Positions 1 through 9,331 of a stretch of 49,392 nt of DNA are shown here, piece by piece. Every line of letters starts with the position of its first letter. Position 1 is the stretch's first letter. Made by a program: the position numbers and the translations under genes. Source of the stretch: Anabaena minutissima FACHB-250 (GTDB lineage: Bacteria; Cyanobacteriota; Cyanobacteriia; Cyanobacteriales; Nostocaceae); contig NZ_JACJRG010000045.1 in NCBI RefSeq assembly GCF_014697125.1, forward strand, positions 1 to 49,392, in the 5' to 3' direction. The notes beneath the pieces were generated by a model. That model was not told the origin of the DNA, ran no database searches, and worked only from the letters and a program-made list of their open reading frames with translations.

Positions 1-1176
1 ATCTATTTTTCCCCAAATAGTCGTGTCTCTTCTTTTACTTAAGATTGAACGCCTCGCTACCCTTACACGTAGTTGTGGTTTTGACATCTCTATTTCCAGG
101 TGCAAGAAGTGAGCAATCAAGCCTGTAGTCGCTCCAGCCGCTAACCAAGTATTTTCCCCAAATCCTAGACGATCTCCCTTTAAAGGAACGCCAAAGATTG
201 GATTTTTAATAAAGTTGTTCCACATTGCATTCCAAACATTTTCACGGGTATTTCCTGCTTCTATAAATCTGCTACTTACTTGTTCATTGCTATTGAATAT
301 ATCTGGATTTATGAATAAAAATATAATTGTCAATAAGACACTAGCAAACAAAACTAGGCGTAATAAAGTACCACTTCTATTTCGATAGAACAGCAAAATT
401 GAAGTAATTGCCATAATTGCACCAGTGCGAGAACCAGTTAGAAATAGAAAGTAAGCAATGATAAGTAACATACCTAGCCAAAAAGCTTTTACCCAATCCC
501 ATTTTTTTTTGCTTTCAATGAGGAACATAAAGCAGGGAACTGTACCAGCTAAAAGAGCAGCCGCGTGTTGAGCATTAGCCGTAGTCCCCATGAATCTTCC
601 TTGCAAAAATGTCATGGCGTGCATATTAACAGCACCTTGATAAGTGCAAGCCACAGCAAAAATAACGCCGGTCATAGCGAGTGACCAAACACCCAGATGA
701 AAATTAGATTCATCCTGCAACCAACGAGAAGGCCCTAATTTGAACATGAGAACTACTGCACCAAAAGTCATGGCTGCTAGTACAGCAAAAGCTATATCAC
801 CATACAATAAGACCTTGAAAAAAATCGCAGTCTGAAACATGATAAGGTAGTTAATTGGCTGTGGAATTACTACTCGTCGCCATCCATGTTTTGTTTCCAT
901 TCCTAGTAGCAGAATCAAAACTAGGATGATTATAGTAAGAGGGCGACCTGCATCACGCAGTTGTTGTAAGGGAAAGACTAATGCTGGTGGTTCTTTTACC
1001 CATTCATCTGTGAATTTTGCTAAGGAGGCTGCATAGCAACAACATGAGAATAACAGCCAAGCTAAACGACGAGAAGTTTTGGCTTTCTCCAACAGCATCA
1101 TACTTAGAGCAATGCCCAGGAAGCCATAGGGACTAAAAACTAAGTTAAGAAGTCTGTTAATAAAATCTGAAGCCAT
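1..1176 (-). CDS. O-antigen ligase/polymerase-like membrane protein (3' end outside window)
   Basis: An open frame of 392 codons starts at an ATG at 1176 and is still open at base 1, so the C-terminus is missing. The translation is strongly hydrophobic with many membrane segments and contains the stretch LTGSRTGAIMA followed by a polar loop with RENVWNAMW and GFGENTWLAAG, the pattern of O-antigen ligase / Wzy-type proteins (Wzy_C family). Such inner-membrane enzymes join or polymerise lipid-linked glycans. It starts 10 bases after the stop of the upstream glycosyltransferase, so it is probably cotranscribed with it. The last 35 or so residues visible are charged rather than hydrophobic, which may be a cytoplasmic loop or a sign of a disrupted end. 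Confidence 0.75.
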   Translation of the reverse strand, partial: MASDFINRLLNLVFSPYGFLGIALSMMLLEKAKTSRRLAWLLFSCCCYAASLAKFTDEWVKEPPALVFPLQQLRDAGRPLTIIILVLILLLGMETKHGWRRVVIPQPINYLIMFQTAIFFKVLLYGDIAFAVLAAMTFGAVVLMFKLGPSRWLQDESNFHLGVWSLAMTGVIFAVACTYQGAVNMHAMTFLQGRFMGTTANAQHAAALLAGTVPCFMFLIESKKKWDWVKAFWLGMLLIIAYFLFLTGSRTGAIMAITSILLFYRNRSGTLLRLVLFASVLLTIIFLFINPDIFNSNEQVSSRFIEAGNTRENVWNAMWNNFIKNPIFGVPLKGDRLGFGENTWLAAGATTGLIAHFLHLEIEMSKPQLRVRVARRSILSKRRDTTIWGKID

Positions 1177-1186
1177 ACTTGATACC

Positions 1187-2305
1187 TCAAGTCAACTGTT
1201 CAGTAACCAGCTTACTGGGATTTTTCTTAACTGTGTTTACTTGATACGCATCATGTATGATTTGTTGCCAACGCTTTGCCCAAATATTGGCAGCGTAGGG
1301 GGCAGCTAAATGTTGCGATCGCTTGCCCCATGTGCATAAATCTGCATATTGTTGATGTAGAGTTAACATCGCCTTAGCCAAGGCTTGGGTATCTCCTTGA
1401 GGAATAATTAAGCCATTATACCAAGGACGAATGACCTCAACGGCTGAACCACAGGCATCTGTACAGATGATAGGTAAACCAGCTGCCGCCGCTTCTACTA
1501 ATGCCAGTGGCCAAGGGTCAAATCTACTCGGTAATATAAAAGCCCCAGCTGACTGCCATATCTGTTGCATTTCTGTTGGCTGTAAAAATCCTCGATTATC
1601 AATTCCCGGTTGTCCTTGAAGTTGTGATTCTTGTGGGCCTTGCCCACAAAATATTAACGTCCAAGGATTGGATATCTGGGATCTATAAATTTGGTAAGCT
1701 TTTACCAACACATCAACTCCCTTTATGGGAACATAGCGACCAACAAATAAAAACGAACGTGGCCATTCAGACTGGAGACGCTTTTCCCAAAGTGAAGACC
1801 AAGCATCATAATCAATACCATAAACTCCACGAGCAATATTTGCTGGTTTAATTCTTAATCGTGAAGCATATTGCCAACTACGTTCTCCAGCAACGACAAC
1901 ACTATCCATGCGTTGCAAGTAGGAGCGTAAAAACCAGGAAGCTAGGTGCTGTTTCCACGTACCCCACCAAGGAGTATCCATCGTCATGACTAATGCTGTT
2001 TGACTGAATTCCGGGGCAAATGCCAACTGACGATACGGTTTATGTAACCAACCGCACAGTACAAGTACATCTGGAGATTCTGCCAACACCAAGCGGTTGA
2101 TGAAATTGCTATCCTGCCTCTCTTGGATATCCAAAAGCCGACAGGGAATACCCTGCATTAATTGATCAGAAAATGCTGTTTCTGTACGAGCTTGGAAGGC
2201 GATGACAAATATCTCTATATCCGAACAAGATTGTAATTCTCGCCAGCAAGCTGCCATGTACCCAGAAATATCAGACCAGCAGAATACAATTTTTTTAATA
2301 CTCAT
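1187..2305 (-). CDS. GT4-family glycosyltransferase
   Basis: A 372-residue protein with the two-Rossmann (GT-B) layout of GT4 enzymes. The C-terminal half has FLFVGRYVPIKGVDVLV (start of the nucleotide-sugar domain) and the donor-site segment PSRFDPWPLALVEAAAAGLP, where the usual E-x7-E motif is represented by D and E. It would transfer a sugar from a nucleotide donor during assembly of a surface glycan in the cytoplasm. The next gene downstream is the O-antigen ligase-like gene, 10 bases away. Sugar and acceptor cannot be read from the sequence. Confidence 0.85.
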   Translation of the reverse strand: MSIKKIVFCWSDISGYMAACWRELQSCSDIEIFVIAFQARTETAFSDQLMQGIPCRLLDIQERQDSNFINRLVLAESPDVLVLCGWLHKPYRQLAFAPEFSQTALVMTMDTPWWGTWKQHLASWFLRSYLQRMDSVVVAGERSWQYASRLRIKPANIARGVYGIDYDAWSSLWEKRLQSEWPRSFLFVGRYVPIKGVDVLVKAYQIYRSQISNPWTLIFCGQGPQESQLQGQPGIDNRGFLQPTEMQQIWQSAGAFILPSRFDPWPLALVEAAAAGLPIICTDACGSAVEVIRPWYNGLIIPQGDTQALAKAMLTLHQQYADLCTWGKRSQHLAAPYAANIWAKRWQQIIHDAYQVNTVKKNPSKLVTEQLT

Positions 2306-2447
2306 GTTTATATGGCTTTAGCCTCTCATAATAGCAATTCCCAATTAAATCAGATAAACCCTATTCTCTAAAAAATAGCCTGTAGCCTCCCAGGCATAAT
2401 CTCTGGACTCAAGAAGAGGTACAGCATTAAAATTGGAAATGCTATAG

Positions 2448-3395
2448 CTATCTGTAACGTTGAATTAAGAGGCGTAAAAAAAGCTTGAATTTTTCTATTA
2501 AGTTTTCAGACGGTAATAAATCAAATTTTAATATCTCTGGTTCTTTATTTTGATTAAATGAATCAGGATGAATAACATTACCCATAATGGGTTTAATCCA
2601 AGGCTTACCAGGACCAGCAAAGTGAATCACTTTCGCACTACCAATAATTTCTTTAATATATTCTATATCCTCAATCTTCTTGGCTCTGGTAAAGTACCGA
2701 GTTTGGTTATTTCTAACATCATTTAAAGTTCTTTTTCTAATGCCGCTTACTATGGCAACAGAATTTGGAGAAAAAACTTTCACATTCTCACAAAGATGTC
2801 CAGCAATTAAAGCCCAGCAAGTTTGTTCACTCCACCAATTAGTTTTTCCTTTATTTAAAATAAATTTTTTGGTTATATTTTCAATAAAATCTAAGTCAAT
2901 ATTCTTAGGACGAAAAATTAAAAATCCGGCATTAAGCCCAGTCAATATTTTTGTCTGAAAAGCAACTATTGGATCAGCAGAATATCCTGGTACTTCATCC
3001 ACACAAAAGGCAAAATCAGGTAATGTAGATGGTAATTTAATTGGAGCAGTTATGCCTATATCCGTATCGACACTCACAATATAATCATAGTGGGAAAAAT
3101 AAATGGAATAGTCAACAATACGCCTATAAAAAACACACAATTCTCGCTGTTTAGAAATAGCGGGATATTTTTGTAAGACGGATGTTAATTTTGGTTCATC
3201 TAACTCTGTATTAATAAATTTACCTCCGCTCAAAAGTTCGATTTTGGCTTTTTGTTCTGAATTTAACGTTCCATCTGATACAAAATATTTATCAAATTCT
3301 GTTAAATAATACTTCCAAGTTCCAACGCATAGTGGAAACCAGTCTTGCTTACTAGAGTAAGCATTACAAAGAGAAACAACTGCTATTTTATTCAT
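2448..3395 (-). CDS. Putative GT-A-like glycosyltransferase, family not recognised
   Basis: A 315-residue soluble protein that opens with NKIAVVSLCNAY and carries a DxD-type motif inside YIVSVDTDIGI near residue 110, followed later by NAGFLIFRP and HFAGPGKPW. DxD plus a late HxxGxxKPW-like segment is what GT8 and related GT-A transferases show, but I do not recognise a close family. Its place between two GT4 genes supports a role in building the same polysaccharide. Gaps of 142 and 177 bases on either side are larger than elsewhere in the cluster and contain no ORF of note. Base composition is AT-rich compared with its GT4 neighbours. Confidence 0.65.
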   Translation of the reverse strand: MNKIAVVSLCNAYSSKQDWFPLCVGTWKYYLTEFDKYFVSDGTLNSEQKAKIELLSGGKFINTELDEPKLTSVLQKYPAISKQRELCVFYRRIVDYSIYFSHYDYIVSVDTDIGITAPIKLPSTLPDFAFCVDEVPGYSADPIVAFQTKILTGLNAGFLIFRPKNIDLDFIENITKKFILNKGKTNWWSEQTCWALIAGHLCENVKVFSPNSVAIVSGIRKRTLNDVRNNQTRYFTRAKKIEDIEYIKEIIGSAKVIHFAGPGKPWIKPIMGNVIHPDSFNQNKEPEILKFDLLPSENLIEKFKLFLRLLIQRYR

Positions 3396-3572
3396 AGTAA
3401 CTGGGTTAATAATCCTGGCTCTTCAGTTCATTTTATGGAACTAGTAATAGCTTTTATCTCTTGCTGTGAGAGGCTTTAAAGTTTTTGAGACTTTCTATAA
3501 AACTGCGATTTTAATGCTTTACCATAAAACCAATGCAAGAACCATAATCCTTTCTGTAATATTAATTTGGCG

Positions 3573-4700
3573 TTAAGCAAATTTCTGTAAAGCAGTGATT
3601 ACCCGGTCTGTACACTGTTGCCAAGTATACTTTGCTGCGTGTTTGCGTCCTCTTTCTCCGTATTCTGCTGCCAGACGGGGATTTTCTGCTAAGTTGAGTA
3701 GTATTTCCACTATGGCATCAGTTGCCTCTGGATTAACAATAATTCCAGCATCGCCAACAACTTCTGGGAGAGATGCTCTGTTTGCAACAATGGCTGGAAT
3801 ACCTACAGCCATTGCTTCGAGTGCAGGAATACCAAATCCTTCATAGAGAGAGAGGAATAAAAGCGATGATGCTCCTCGTAGTAACTGGGGTAAATCCTCA
3901 TCTCCAACAAGACCCAATAAGGTGATATTGGGTAAAGTTTTAGCGGCTTCAACGTAATCTGCTTCTAATTCACCAGCTACAACAATATTTAAACTACTTT
4001 GGCTTTTAAACAAGGCTTCTGCGACTGCAAGGACATTGTTACCCCCTTTTTTTTGACGCAAACCACCAATTACAAGCGTATATGGTGCTTCCACAGGAAG
4101 CTTTAAATTTTGTGGGTTGCTTGAGGCCATATCAAAAAAGGATTGATCAACACCATTACCAACTACCACAATCTTTTGTGGATCACCTCCTAATAATTCC
4201 ACCATCCTCTGCTTAGAAAACTCTGAGACAGTGAACACAACCCGACATTCAGACAAAGCACGACGCACCCAACGTCCCCACTTATAGCGAAACAACTGAT
4301 GCTGCCAAGTATGTGACCAAGGTAAATTGACTTCAAATGCTTGTACATCATGAATTGTCACAGCAACCGGACATTTTGATACTGGAATGTAAGTTTCCAT
4401 CGGTGCGTAGAGCCAGTCTATTTGATCTGGCAAATATTTATCCATACGCGGATACCCGAAAAGCTTCCATGTTCTTTCAGTAGCATTTTCTGGTGTCGAG
4501 AAAGTGCGCTGGGGTAGGTTACGTAGTGGACAAAGAGGGTCAAGCTTACCATCGTTTCCCAACCACTGTCTTGAGAAAAATAACTCTAACTCTATTCCAT
4601 CGAGTTGTGCCAGTCTCAGTAGAATATGATTTATGTGTCGCCCTACTCCTGTACATGGAATGTAGGTACGGATAGGGTGAATATAGGCAGAAATTCGCAT
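3573..4700 (-). CDS. GT4-family glycosyltransferase (mannosyltransferase-like)
   Basis: A 375-residue GT-B enzyme. The N-terminus has TGVGRHINHILLRLA, the glycine-rich acceptor-domain loop of GT4 proteins, then VTIHDVQAFE, and the C-terminal half has LVIGGLRQKKG and LSLYEGFGIPALEAMAVGIP, the canonical E-G-F-G-x-P-x-x-E donor-binding motif. This type is common in O-antigen and capsule loci and often transfers mannose or a related sugar, though the specificity is inference. It acts on the cytoplasmic face of the inner membrane. It lies 50 bases downstream of the next minus-strand gene, compatible with one transcript. Confidence 0.9.
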   Translation of the reverse strand: MRISAYIHPIRTYIPCTGVGRHINHILLRLAQLDGIELELFFSRQWLGNDGKLDPLCPLRNLPQRTFSTPENATERTWKLFGYPRMDKYLPDQIDWLYAPMETYIPVSKCPVAVTIHDVQAFEVNLPWSHTWQHQLFRYKWGRWVRRALSECRVVFTVSEFSKQRMVELLGGDPQKIVVVGNGVDQSFFDMASSNPQNLKLPVEAPYTLVIGGLRQKKGGNNVLAVAEALFKSQSSLNIVVAGELEADYVEAAKTLPNITLLGLVGDEDLPQLLRGASSLLFLSLYEGFGIPALEAMAVGIPAIVANRASLPEVVGDAGIIVNPEATDAIVEILLNLAENPRLAAEYGERGRKHAAKYTWQQCTDRVITALQKFA

Positions 4701-4750
4701 AAATTTTTAAGTGCCTATTTGCGATTGTTCAATCATGATTGATATAAAAG

Positions 4751-5743
4751 TCACTGAGTAATAGAATTTTGACTTCTAAGCATTGTTGTAATTTTATGGT
4801 ATTTTGTATTAAAAAAACGCTGTCGTCTTAAGCTTTCAATAGGAATCTGTTTTATATAATCTAATCCAAGTTCTAAGTAAATAAATAAACAACTAAAAAT
4901 TTGTTTATTCATTAAAAAGTATTCGTAAAATAACTGTTTATGAGGCATTAAAGCATTGAGCCTATAGCCTGCCCAATGGATGAGAACTATCTGCTTTTTA
5001 TGATCTAGTCCTCCATAATCCCATAGATAATAATTCCCATTTTCCCGATAAACTGTTCCTGGTTGTCTTGCCCAACCGTTTTGACAAACACCACCAATTA
5101 CTTCTGCAAAATGTCCATAACGTACTGGTTTCATATCGCAGCAGTAATTAATAAATGCTTGGTCAGTATTGCGGGGATTAAGCTGATCTCGTATTTTTAG
5201 TGCCTCCTGTGCGAGTTGCTCAAACTCCTCAATTGAAAATAGTCCTTTATAGGAAGCCCAGAGACCTGATAGAAAGCCACTTCCTTGTCCTTGTTTTAAT
5301 ACTTTTTGACGAAATACTCCCCGCTCATAAACTTGGTCAATAGCGCAGTCATAATGCAGAAAATCAAAGTCTAGATTTTGAACTGCTTCGATAAACGGCT
5401 GAAGATTGGCTAATACTACCTGACGGGCATCTAAGTACATAAAATAGTCTAGTGGTCCCCAAAAAGAGGCATAGCGGCGAAACCAATAAGGTCCCGTAGG
5501 TGTGTAGCCTAACTCAAATGCCTTACCTATCGCCTCTAAACGAGAAAATGATGAATCAGTATATACTTCAAATTTGTAAATATCGCTTAATTTTAGCAGG
5601 CGATCGCACTGGTCATTAAACGGAATCAGAATCAGGCGTAGTTCAGGGTTAAATGTGCGGTAACTATTGAGAAAGGCGATTGTCCAATCGTATACTACAT
5701 CATTGGCAGAAAAATAAACGCCAATATTTTCTGAATTAGCCAT
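4751..5743 (-). CDS. Putative nucleotide-diphospho-sugar transferase-like protein
   Basis: A 330-residue protein beginning with ENIGVYFSANDVVYDWTIAFL, a GT-A-like opening strand, with YFMYLDARQVVLANLQPFIEAV near residue 100 where a metal-binding DxD would sit but DAR is found, and a late VLIHWAGYRLN. I recognise the fold type but no named family. The start codon overlaps the stop region of the upstream sulfotransferase-like gene by 8 bases, indicating translational coupling and a shared pathway. Substituting DxD by DxR is seen in some GT-A-like proteins and may mean altered metal use. Confidence 0.65.
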   Translation of the reverse strand: MANSENIGVYFSANDVVYDWTIAFLNSYRTFNPELRLILIPFNDQCDRLLKLSDIYKFEVYTDSSFSRLEAIGKAFELGYTPTGPYWFRRYASFWGPLDYFMYLDARQVVLANLQPFIEAVQNLDFDFLHYDCAIDQVYERGVFRQKVLKQGQGSGFLSGLWASYKGLFSIEEFEQLAQEALKIRDQLNPRNTDQAFINYCCDMKPVRYGHFAEVIGGVCQNGWARQPGTVYRENGNYYLWDYGGLDHKKQIVLIHWAGYRLNALMPHKQLFYEYFLMNKQIFSCLFIYLELGLDYIKQIPIESLRRQRFFNTKYHKITTMLRSQNSITQ

Positions 5744-6626
5744 TGTTGGTGTTAGTCCATTTCAGTTTAAATTGAAAAATTTCTTCTTCAGTATAAAAAT
5801 GCTTACAATATTTGGAATCATAAATATGATTTACAAAATCATTAGGAAAATTAATCATGTCAACCACTAGCTTATTAAGCTGGGCTGATGGTTTTTTATG
5901 TGTAACATTTGCGTTAGTCATCTTTTGTATTGGTAATTCAATAAAATCTTGTAGATTTACTAAAATTTTATTCTGATCTTTGAAATCTTCAATTCTTAGA
6001 ACAAGTACATCCAAATCATCTCTAGATATAATTTGTCTTTTTGCTGCATAGTTGAAGGATTCCGTATAAATATCAATTCCTGTAAATTTCAAAAATTCAT
6101 GATCAAACCATTCAACTGCATCATAAAAATTCATGCGATTTTTAATTATTAACTCACAAGCATCATTCGGACTAATTGTTAATAAATCTTGCTCTGTTAA
6201 ACCATAAAGATGAGGATTTTGAAAAAATCCAGAAACTTTTTTTGCAATTGGATCACGAACTATGCTGATAATTTTGAAGCGTTTACCAGGAATGGATTTT
6301 AATTCCTGTATTTGTTTTGCTAGTTTGATAGTAGGATGATTTTTACCTACTTTAGGTTCTGTTGCCTCTAGCCACTCACGAGATAAATAATGAGCATGAA
6401 AAATATTGGCAACTTTTAACTCTCTTTCAAGTGTTGCATTAATTGTGCTTGAGCCTACTTTACCCATTGTGTAGACTATATAAATGTCGTTTTTTAATGA
6501 CCAATAAAGTTTTGGGTCAGTTATTCTGGATATTAATTTATATACATTCTGCTTATTTATACCATTTCTTCGTAAATAATTTGTAAACCTGTTCATATTT
6601 ACTTCAACAAATAATAACTGGTTCAT
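5736..6626 (-). CDS. Sulfotransferase-like capsular polysaccharide protein (NKWYS type)
   Basis: A 296-residue protein with YTMGKVGSST at residues 52-61, matching the 5'-phosphosulfate-binding loop of PAPS-dependent sulfotransferases, and FKIISIVRDPIAKKVSGFF near 118-136, matching the 3'-phosphate-binding segment. This combination is that of the putative capsular polysaccharide synthesis (NKWYS) family. It probably moves a sulfate group from PAPS to a sugar hydroxyl. A second ATG lies 10 codons in; neither start has a clear Shine-Dalgarno sequence. The gene overlaps its downstream neighbour by 8 bases. A CysC gene at 10692 could supply PAPS. Confidence 0.8.
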   Translation of the reverse strand: MNQLLFVEVNMNRFTNYLRRNGINKQNVYKLISRITDPKLYWSLKNDIYIVYTMGKVGSSTINATLERELKVANIFHAHYLSREWLEATEPKVGKNHPTIKLAKQIQELKSIPGKRFKIISIVRDPIAKKVSGFFQNPHLYGLTEQDLLTISPNDACELIIKNRMNFYDAVEWFDHEFLKFTGIDIYTESFNYAAKRQIISRDDLDVLVLRIEDFKDQNKILVNLQDFIELPIQKMTNANVTHKKPSAQLNKLVVDMINFPNDFVNHIYDSKYCKHFYTEEEIFQFKLKWTNTNNG

Positions 6627-6696
6627 AGTAATTTTATGAGATTTTATCTTTAAGACGTTACTGGATGCAAATAAATTTTAATAAAATTTTTTATAA

Positions 6697-7635
6697 TCAG
6701 GATTTATAAAAAATTTTATTAATGTTGTAGCTTGTACGAAAGTATAAGCATGACCATGCAAAGTTTAAGAAAGAGGAAATAGTACATTGCTTGGGTTCGT
6801 CTTTAGATGGATACCAAGAAAACTTTTGAGATAGTTGCTTACTGTAATAAGTATAAAGATGGCGCATGGGGACATACTTTTTAGATGCCCAGGGTTTATC
6901 TGCTCCTGTGTAGTGAATAATTTTAGGATTTTGCATTCGCTTGGTTATCTCTTCATTTTGAGGCAAGCCTAGTAATTTCTCTTTATAAAGCCGTGTTTCT
7001 ACATTCCAAACTCCAAGTAAATGGCAATAGTTTCTCCAAAAAATAGCGTTTAAAGCATCTTGATCGCCAAAATGTAGTTTACTTGAATATTTTTCTGCAC
7101 ATTTCAAAACTTTTTTAACATATCCTCTTTCACGCCAATAGGCAGTATCTATCAACATGACTCCACTATTAAAGCAAATATCATCACCTTGAACATCAAA
7201 ATTCTGTTTAAAAAAATCCTGATATGGAAATTGAACATGAGGTACAGAGCCAATTGGTTTACCACCCAATTCACACTGAAACAACTCAAGAATATCTCCT
7301 AAAACAATTAGGTCACAATCTAAATATATAATTTTTTCTTTTTCACACAGATCCGGAATTAGCAGACGTGAATAAGCATTAAGGCTTAAATGTAGAAGTT
7401 CCGGCAAAGAGCTAAATAAACTCATATCAATATGTATCACTGATATTTGAGCATTAAATTCAGCGCATATTCGTCTGAATTTTTGGGTATTTTCTTGCGT
7501 AATATCTGGTGATAGTATATGAAATTCTAATTTCTCTGGACTTGATGTGTTGTCTAAAATTGAAAGGATAGTTGTTGCACAGTAGCGAGCATAATTTTCA
7601 TCAGCAGAAAAAAACACAGATATTTTATCTTCCAC
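6697..7635 (-). CDS. GT8-family glycosyltransferase (LgtC/WaaJ-like)
   Basis: A 312-residue GT-A enzyme. It opens with ISVFFSADENYARYCATTI, has the metal-binding motif LDCDL (D106, D108), the acceptor segment FNSGVMLID, HFGDQDALN, and closes with the HYTGADKPW motif, all landmarks of GT8 retaining galactosyl/glucosyltransferases. Reaction: transfer of a hexose from UDP-sugar to a growing glycan, with Mn2+. It lies between the two sulfotransferase-like genes, 33 bases from the one upstream, so it probably acts on the same repeat unit. Confidence 0.92.
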   Translation of the reverse strand: MEDKISVFFSADENYARYCATTILSILDNTSSPEKLEFHILSPDITQENTQKFRRICAEFNAQISVIHIDMSLFSSLPELLHLSLNAYSRLLIPDLCEKEKIIYLDCDLIVLGDILELFQCELGGKPIGSVPHVQFPYQDFFKQNFDVQGDDICFNSGVMLIDTAYWRERGYVKKVLKCAEKYSSKLHFGDQDALNAIFWRNYCHLLGVWNVETRLYKEKLLGLPQNEEITKRMQNPKIIHYTGADKPWASKKYVPMRHLYTYYSKQLSQKFSWYPSKDEPKQCTISSFLNFAWSCLYFRTSYNINKIFYKS

Positions 7636-7668
7636 CTTAGTAACTCCTCTGCACTCTAGAATATATAT

Positions 7669-8322
7669 CTAAATTAATTTTAATTTATCTTGAGTACGTT
7701 GGACATAGTAATCACAACGACGGATAATTGTTTCTAACAATTTATTGTAATGTCCACTCTGATAAGCTAATTTTTGTAACCATCTAGCCTGACGAGATTC
7801 ATTACCACGAGGATAATCTGCTTGCAAAACTGGTACATCTAAAAATTTGCAAAGTTCTTCATATCCATAACCTAAACTCAAATCAAGTATCAATAGATCG
7901 TCTCTATCTCTAAAATAATCAAAAACTTCTTCATGGAACTTATGATAACAAACTTTGTATAGTTCTACATTGAAATTGCTTGAGCCAAAGAATTCCTGAT
8001 TAAAAGCATCATAACTAGATTTCCATCCCCAAATAGAACCTCCTTCACTGAGTAACCATTCCATGCTTTTTAACCACCCCTCTAGGGGTCTTGTAGTTAA
8101 AATAAATCCAGAACCTGGACATAACCTATCTAACTTTTGGTAAAACATAGGGATAGGCGTATCTACGAAACAAGTGTATTTGTTAAGGATTGAGTAATCA
8201 TCATTTTCATAAAAACTGAACGGAAAATGAATAGATGGAATTTTTAGTTCATTTAACGCAACATCTAGGGAAGTTGTTCCTGTTCTTGGTAATCCAATTC
8301 CAAATACTTTATTAAATCTCAT
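7669..8322 (-). CDS. PAPS-dependent sulfotransferase family protein
   Basis: A 217-residue protein with GIGLPRTGTTSLDVAL at residues 8-23, the P-loop-like 5'-phosphosulfate-binding motif, and FILTTRPLEGWLKSMEWL at 73-90, which resembles the 3'-phosphate-binding R/S region. The length and motifs fit the short bacterial Sulfotransfer_4-like group. It would transfer sulfate to a glycan or other small acceptor. Spacing of 30 to 33 bases to both neighbours shows an operon with a GT2 and a GT8 gene. The acceptor is unknown. This is the second sulfotransferase-like gene in the cluster and has a different sequence from the one at 5736, so the two probably modify different positions. Confidence 0.85.
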   Translation of the reverse strand: MRFNKVFGIGLPRTGTTSLDVALNELKIPSIHFPFSFYENDDYSILNKYTCFVDTPIPMFYQKLDRLCPGSGFILTTRPLEGWLKSMEWLLSEGGSIWGWKSSYDAFNQEFFGSSNFNVELYKVCYHKFHEEVFDYFRDRDDLLILDLSLGYGYEELCKFLDVPVLQADYPRGNESRQARWLQKLAYQSGHYNKLLETIIRRCDYYVQRTQDKLKLI

Positions 8323-8352
8323 AATTATCTTAATTAAACTGAATAATTTAAG

Positions 8353-9180
8353 TTAACTAGCTTTGATACCAGAAGTACCTCGAAATCTTCTTAATTGCAA
8401 GATTATTGATTTAGGTAAAAATGACTTAATAATTACAACCAGTTTCCCAAAAATCTTGTAGCTTATCCATTCACTACCATATTGAATTAAGCGGTGATAG
8501 AACGGGACTAACCCTTTACTGAGTCTCCAGCGTTCATGAATATAAAGCATCAGTTCTCTAGAACTACCACTGCTACAATCAAACACACAAAAAAGAATAT
8601 TTTGGCTGAAAAATTTCTTGCCATCTCGATACAACCGCGCCAGTAGATCATGATCTGCACACCAGGTATAACTTGTGTCAAAACCATATTCCTTTTGACA
8701 CGATAACCTAACTATAGTAGCTTGATGAGAGGTTGGCATATAACGCCAAATTTCCTCAACTGGCTGAGGCATTCTTTGAAAATATCGTGTTTCTAAGTTA
8801 TCTACTAAGACTTCTTCAACACCTGCCAAAACTACATCAGTATCACTATTTAAAGCATCAGCTAAACTGCTAAGGGAATTAGGAGCATAAAAGCAATCTC
8901 CTGCATTCATGTACAAAATCCAATCACCTGAAGCAAGTTTTGCGGCTTTATTCATCGCATCATAAATGCCCTGATCTGCTTCACTGATATATTTACTGAT
9001 GTGATGAATATATTTTTGAATAATTAGTTTAGTATTATCTTGAGAATCCCCATCAATAACTATGTACTCTATATGAGCATAGTCTTGTTCAATAACACTA
9101 TTTATAGTCTTTTCTATTAGTTTTTCAGCATTACGCACAACAGTAACAATGGTTACTTTTGGGTTTTGGAGTTGCAACAA
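8353..9180 (-). CDS. GT2-family glycosyltransferase
   Basis: A 275-residue inverting GT-A enzyme with the family landmarks in order: VTIVTVVRNAEKLIEKTINSV at the start, YIVIDGDSQDNT near residue 50, EADQGIYDAMNKA near 75, and WILYMNAGDCF near 92, where NAGD stands for the usual DxD. The EADxGIYDAMNKG-type sequence is typical of WcaA/PglI-like transferases. It adds one sugar from a nucleotide donor in the cytoplasm. No membrane anchor is obvious. It is followed 30 bases later by a sulfotransferase gene. Confidence 0.9.
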   Translation of the reverse strand: MLQLQNPKVTIVTVVRNAEKLIEKTINSVIEQDYAHIEYIVIDGDSQDNTKLIIQKYIHHISKYISEADQGIYDAMNKAAKLASGDWILYMNAGDCFYAPNSLSSLADALNSDTDVVLAGVEEVLVDNLETRYFQRMPQPVEEIWRYMPTSHQATIVRLSCQKEYGFDTSYTWCADHDLLARLYRDGKKFFSQNILFCVFDCSSGSSRELMLYIHERWRLSKGLVPFYHRLIQYGSEWISYKIFGKLVVIIKSFLPKSIILQLRRFRGTSGIKAS

Positions 9181-9331
9181 TTACCTAGTTCCTGTTTCTA
9201 AATTTGATTGACACTATGTTTTGAAGATATGCTTCTTCATCAAGTTAAAGCTTACGATTATAAGTAAAGGCTAAACTCTTTGATCATAGTTGGTAATTGT
9301 AACCTCAACACAAATCCGAAAAGACACATTT

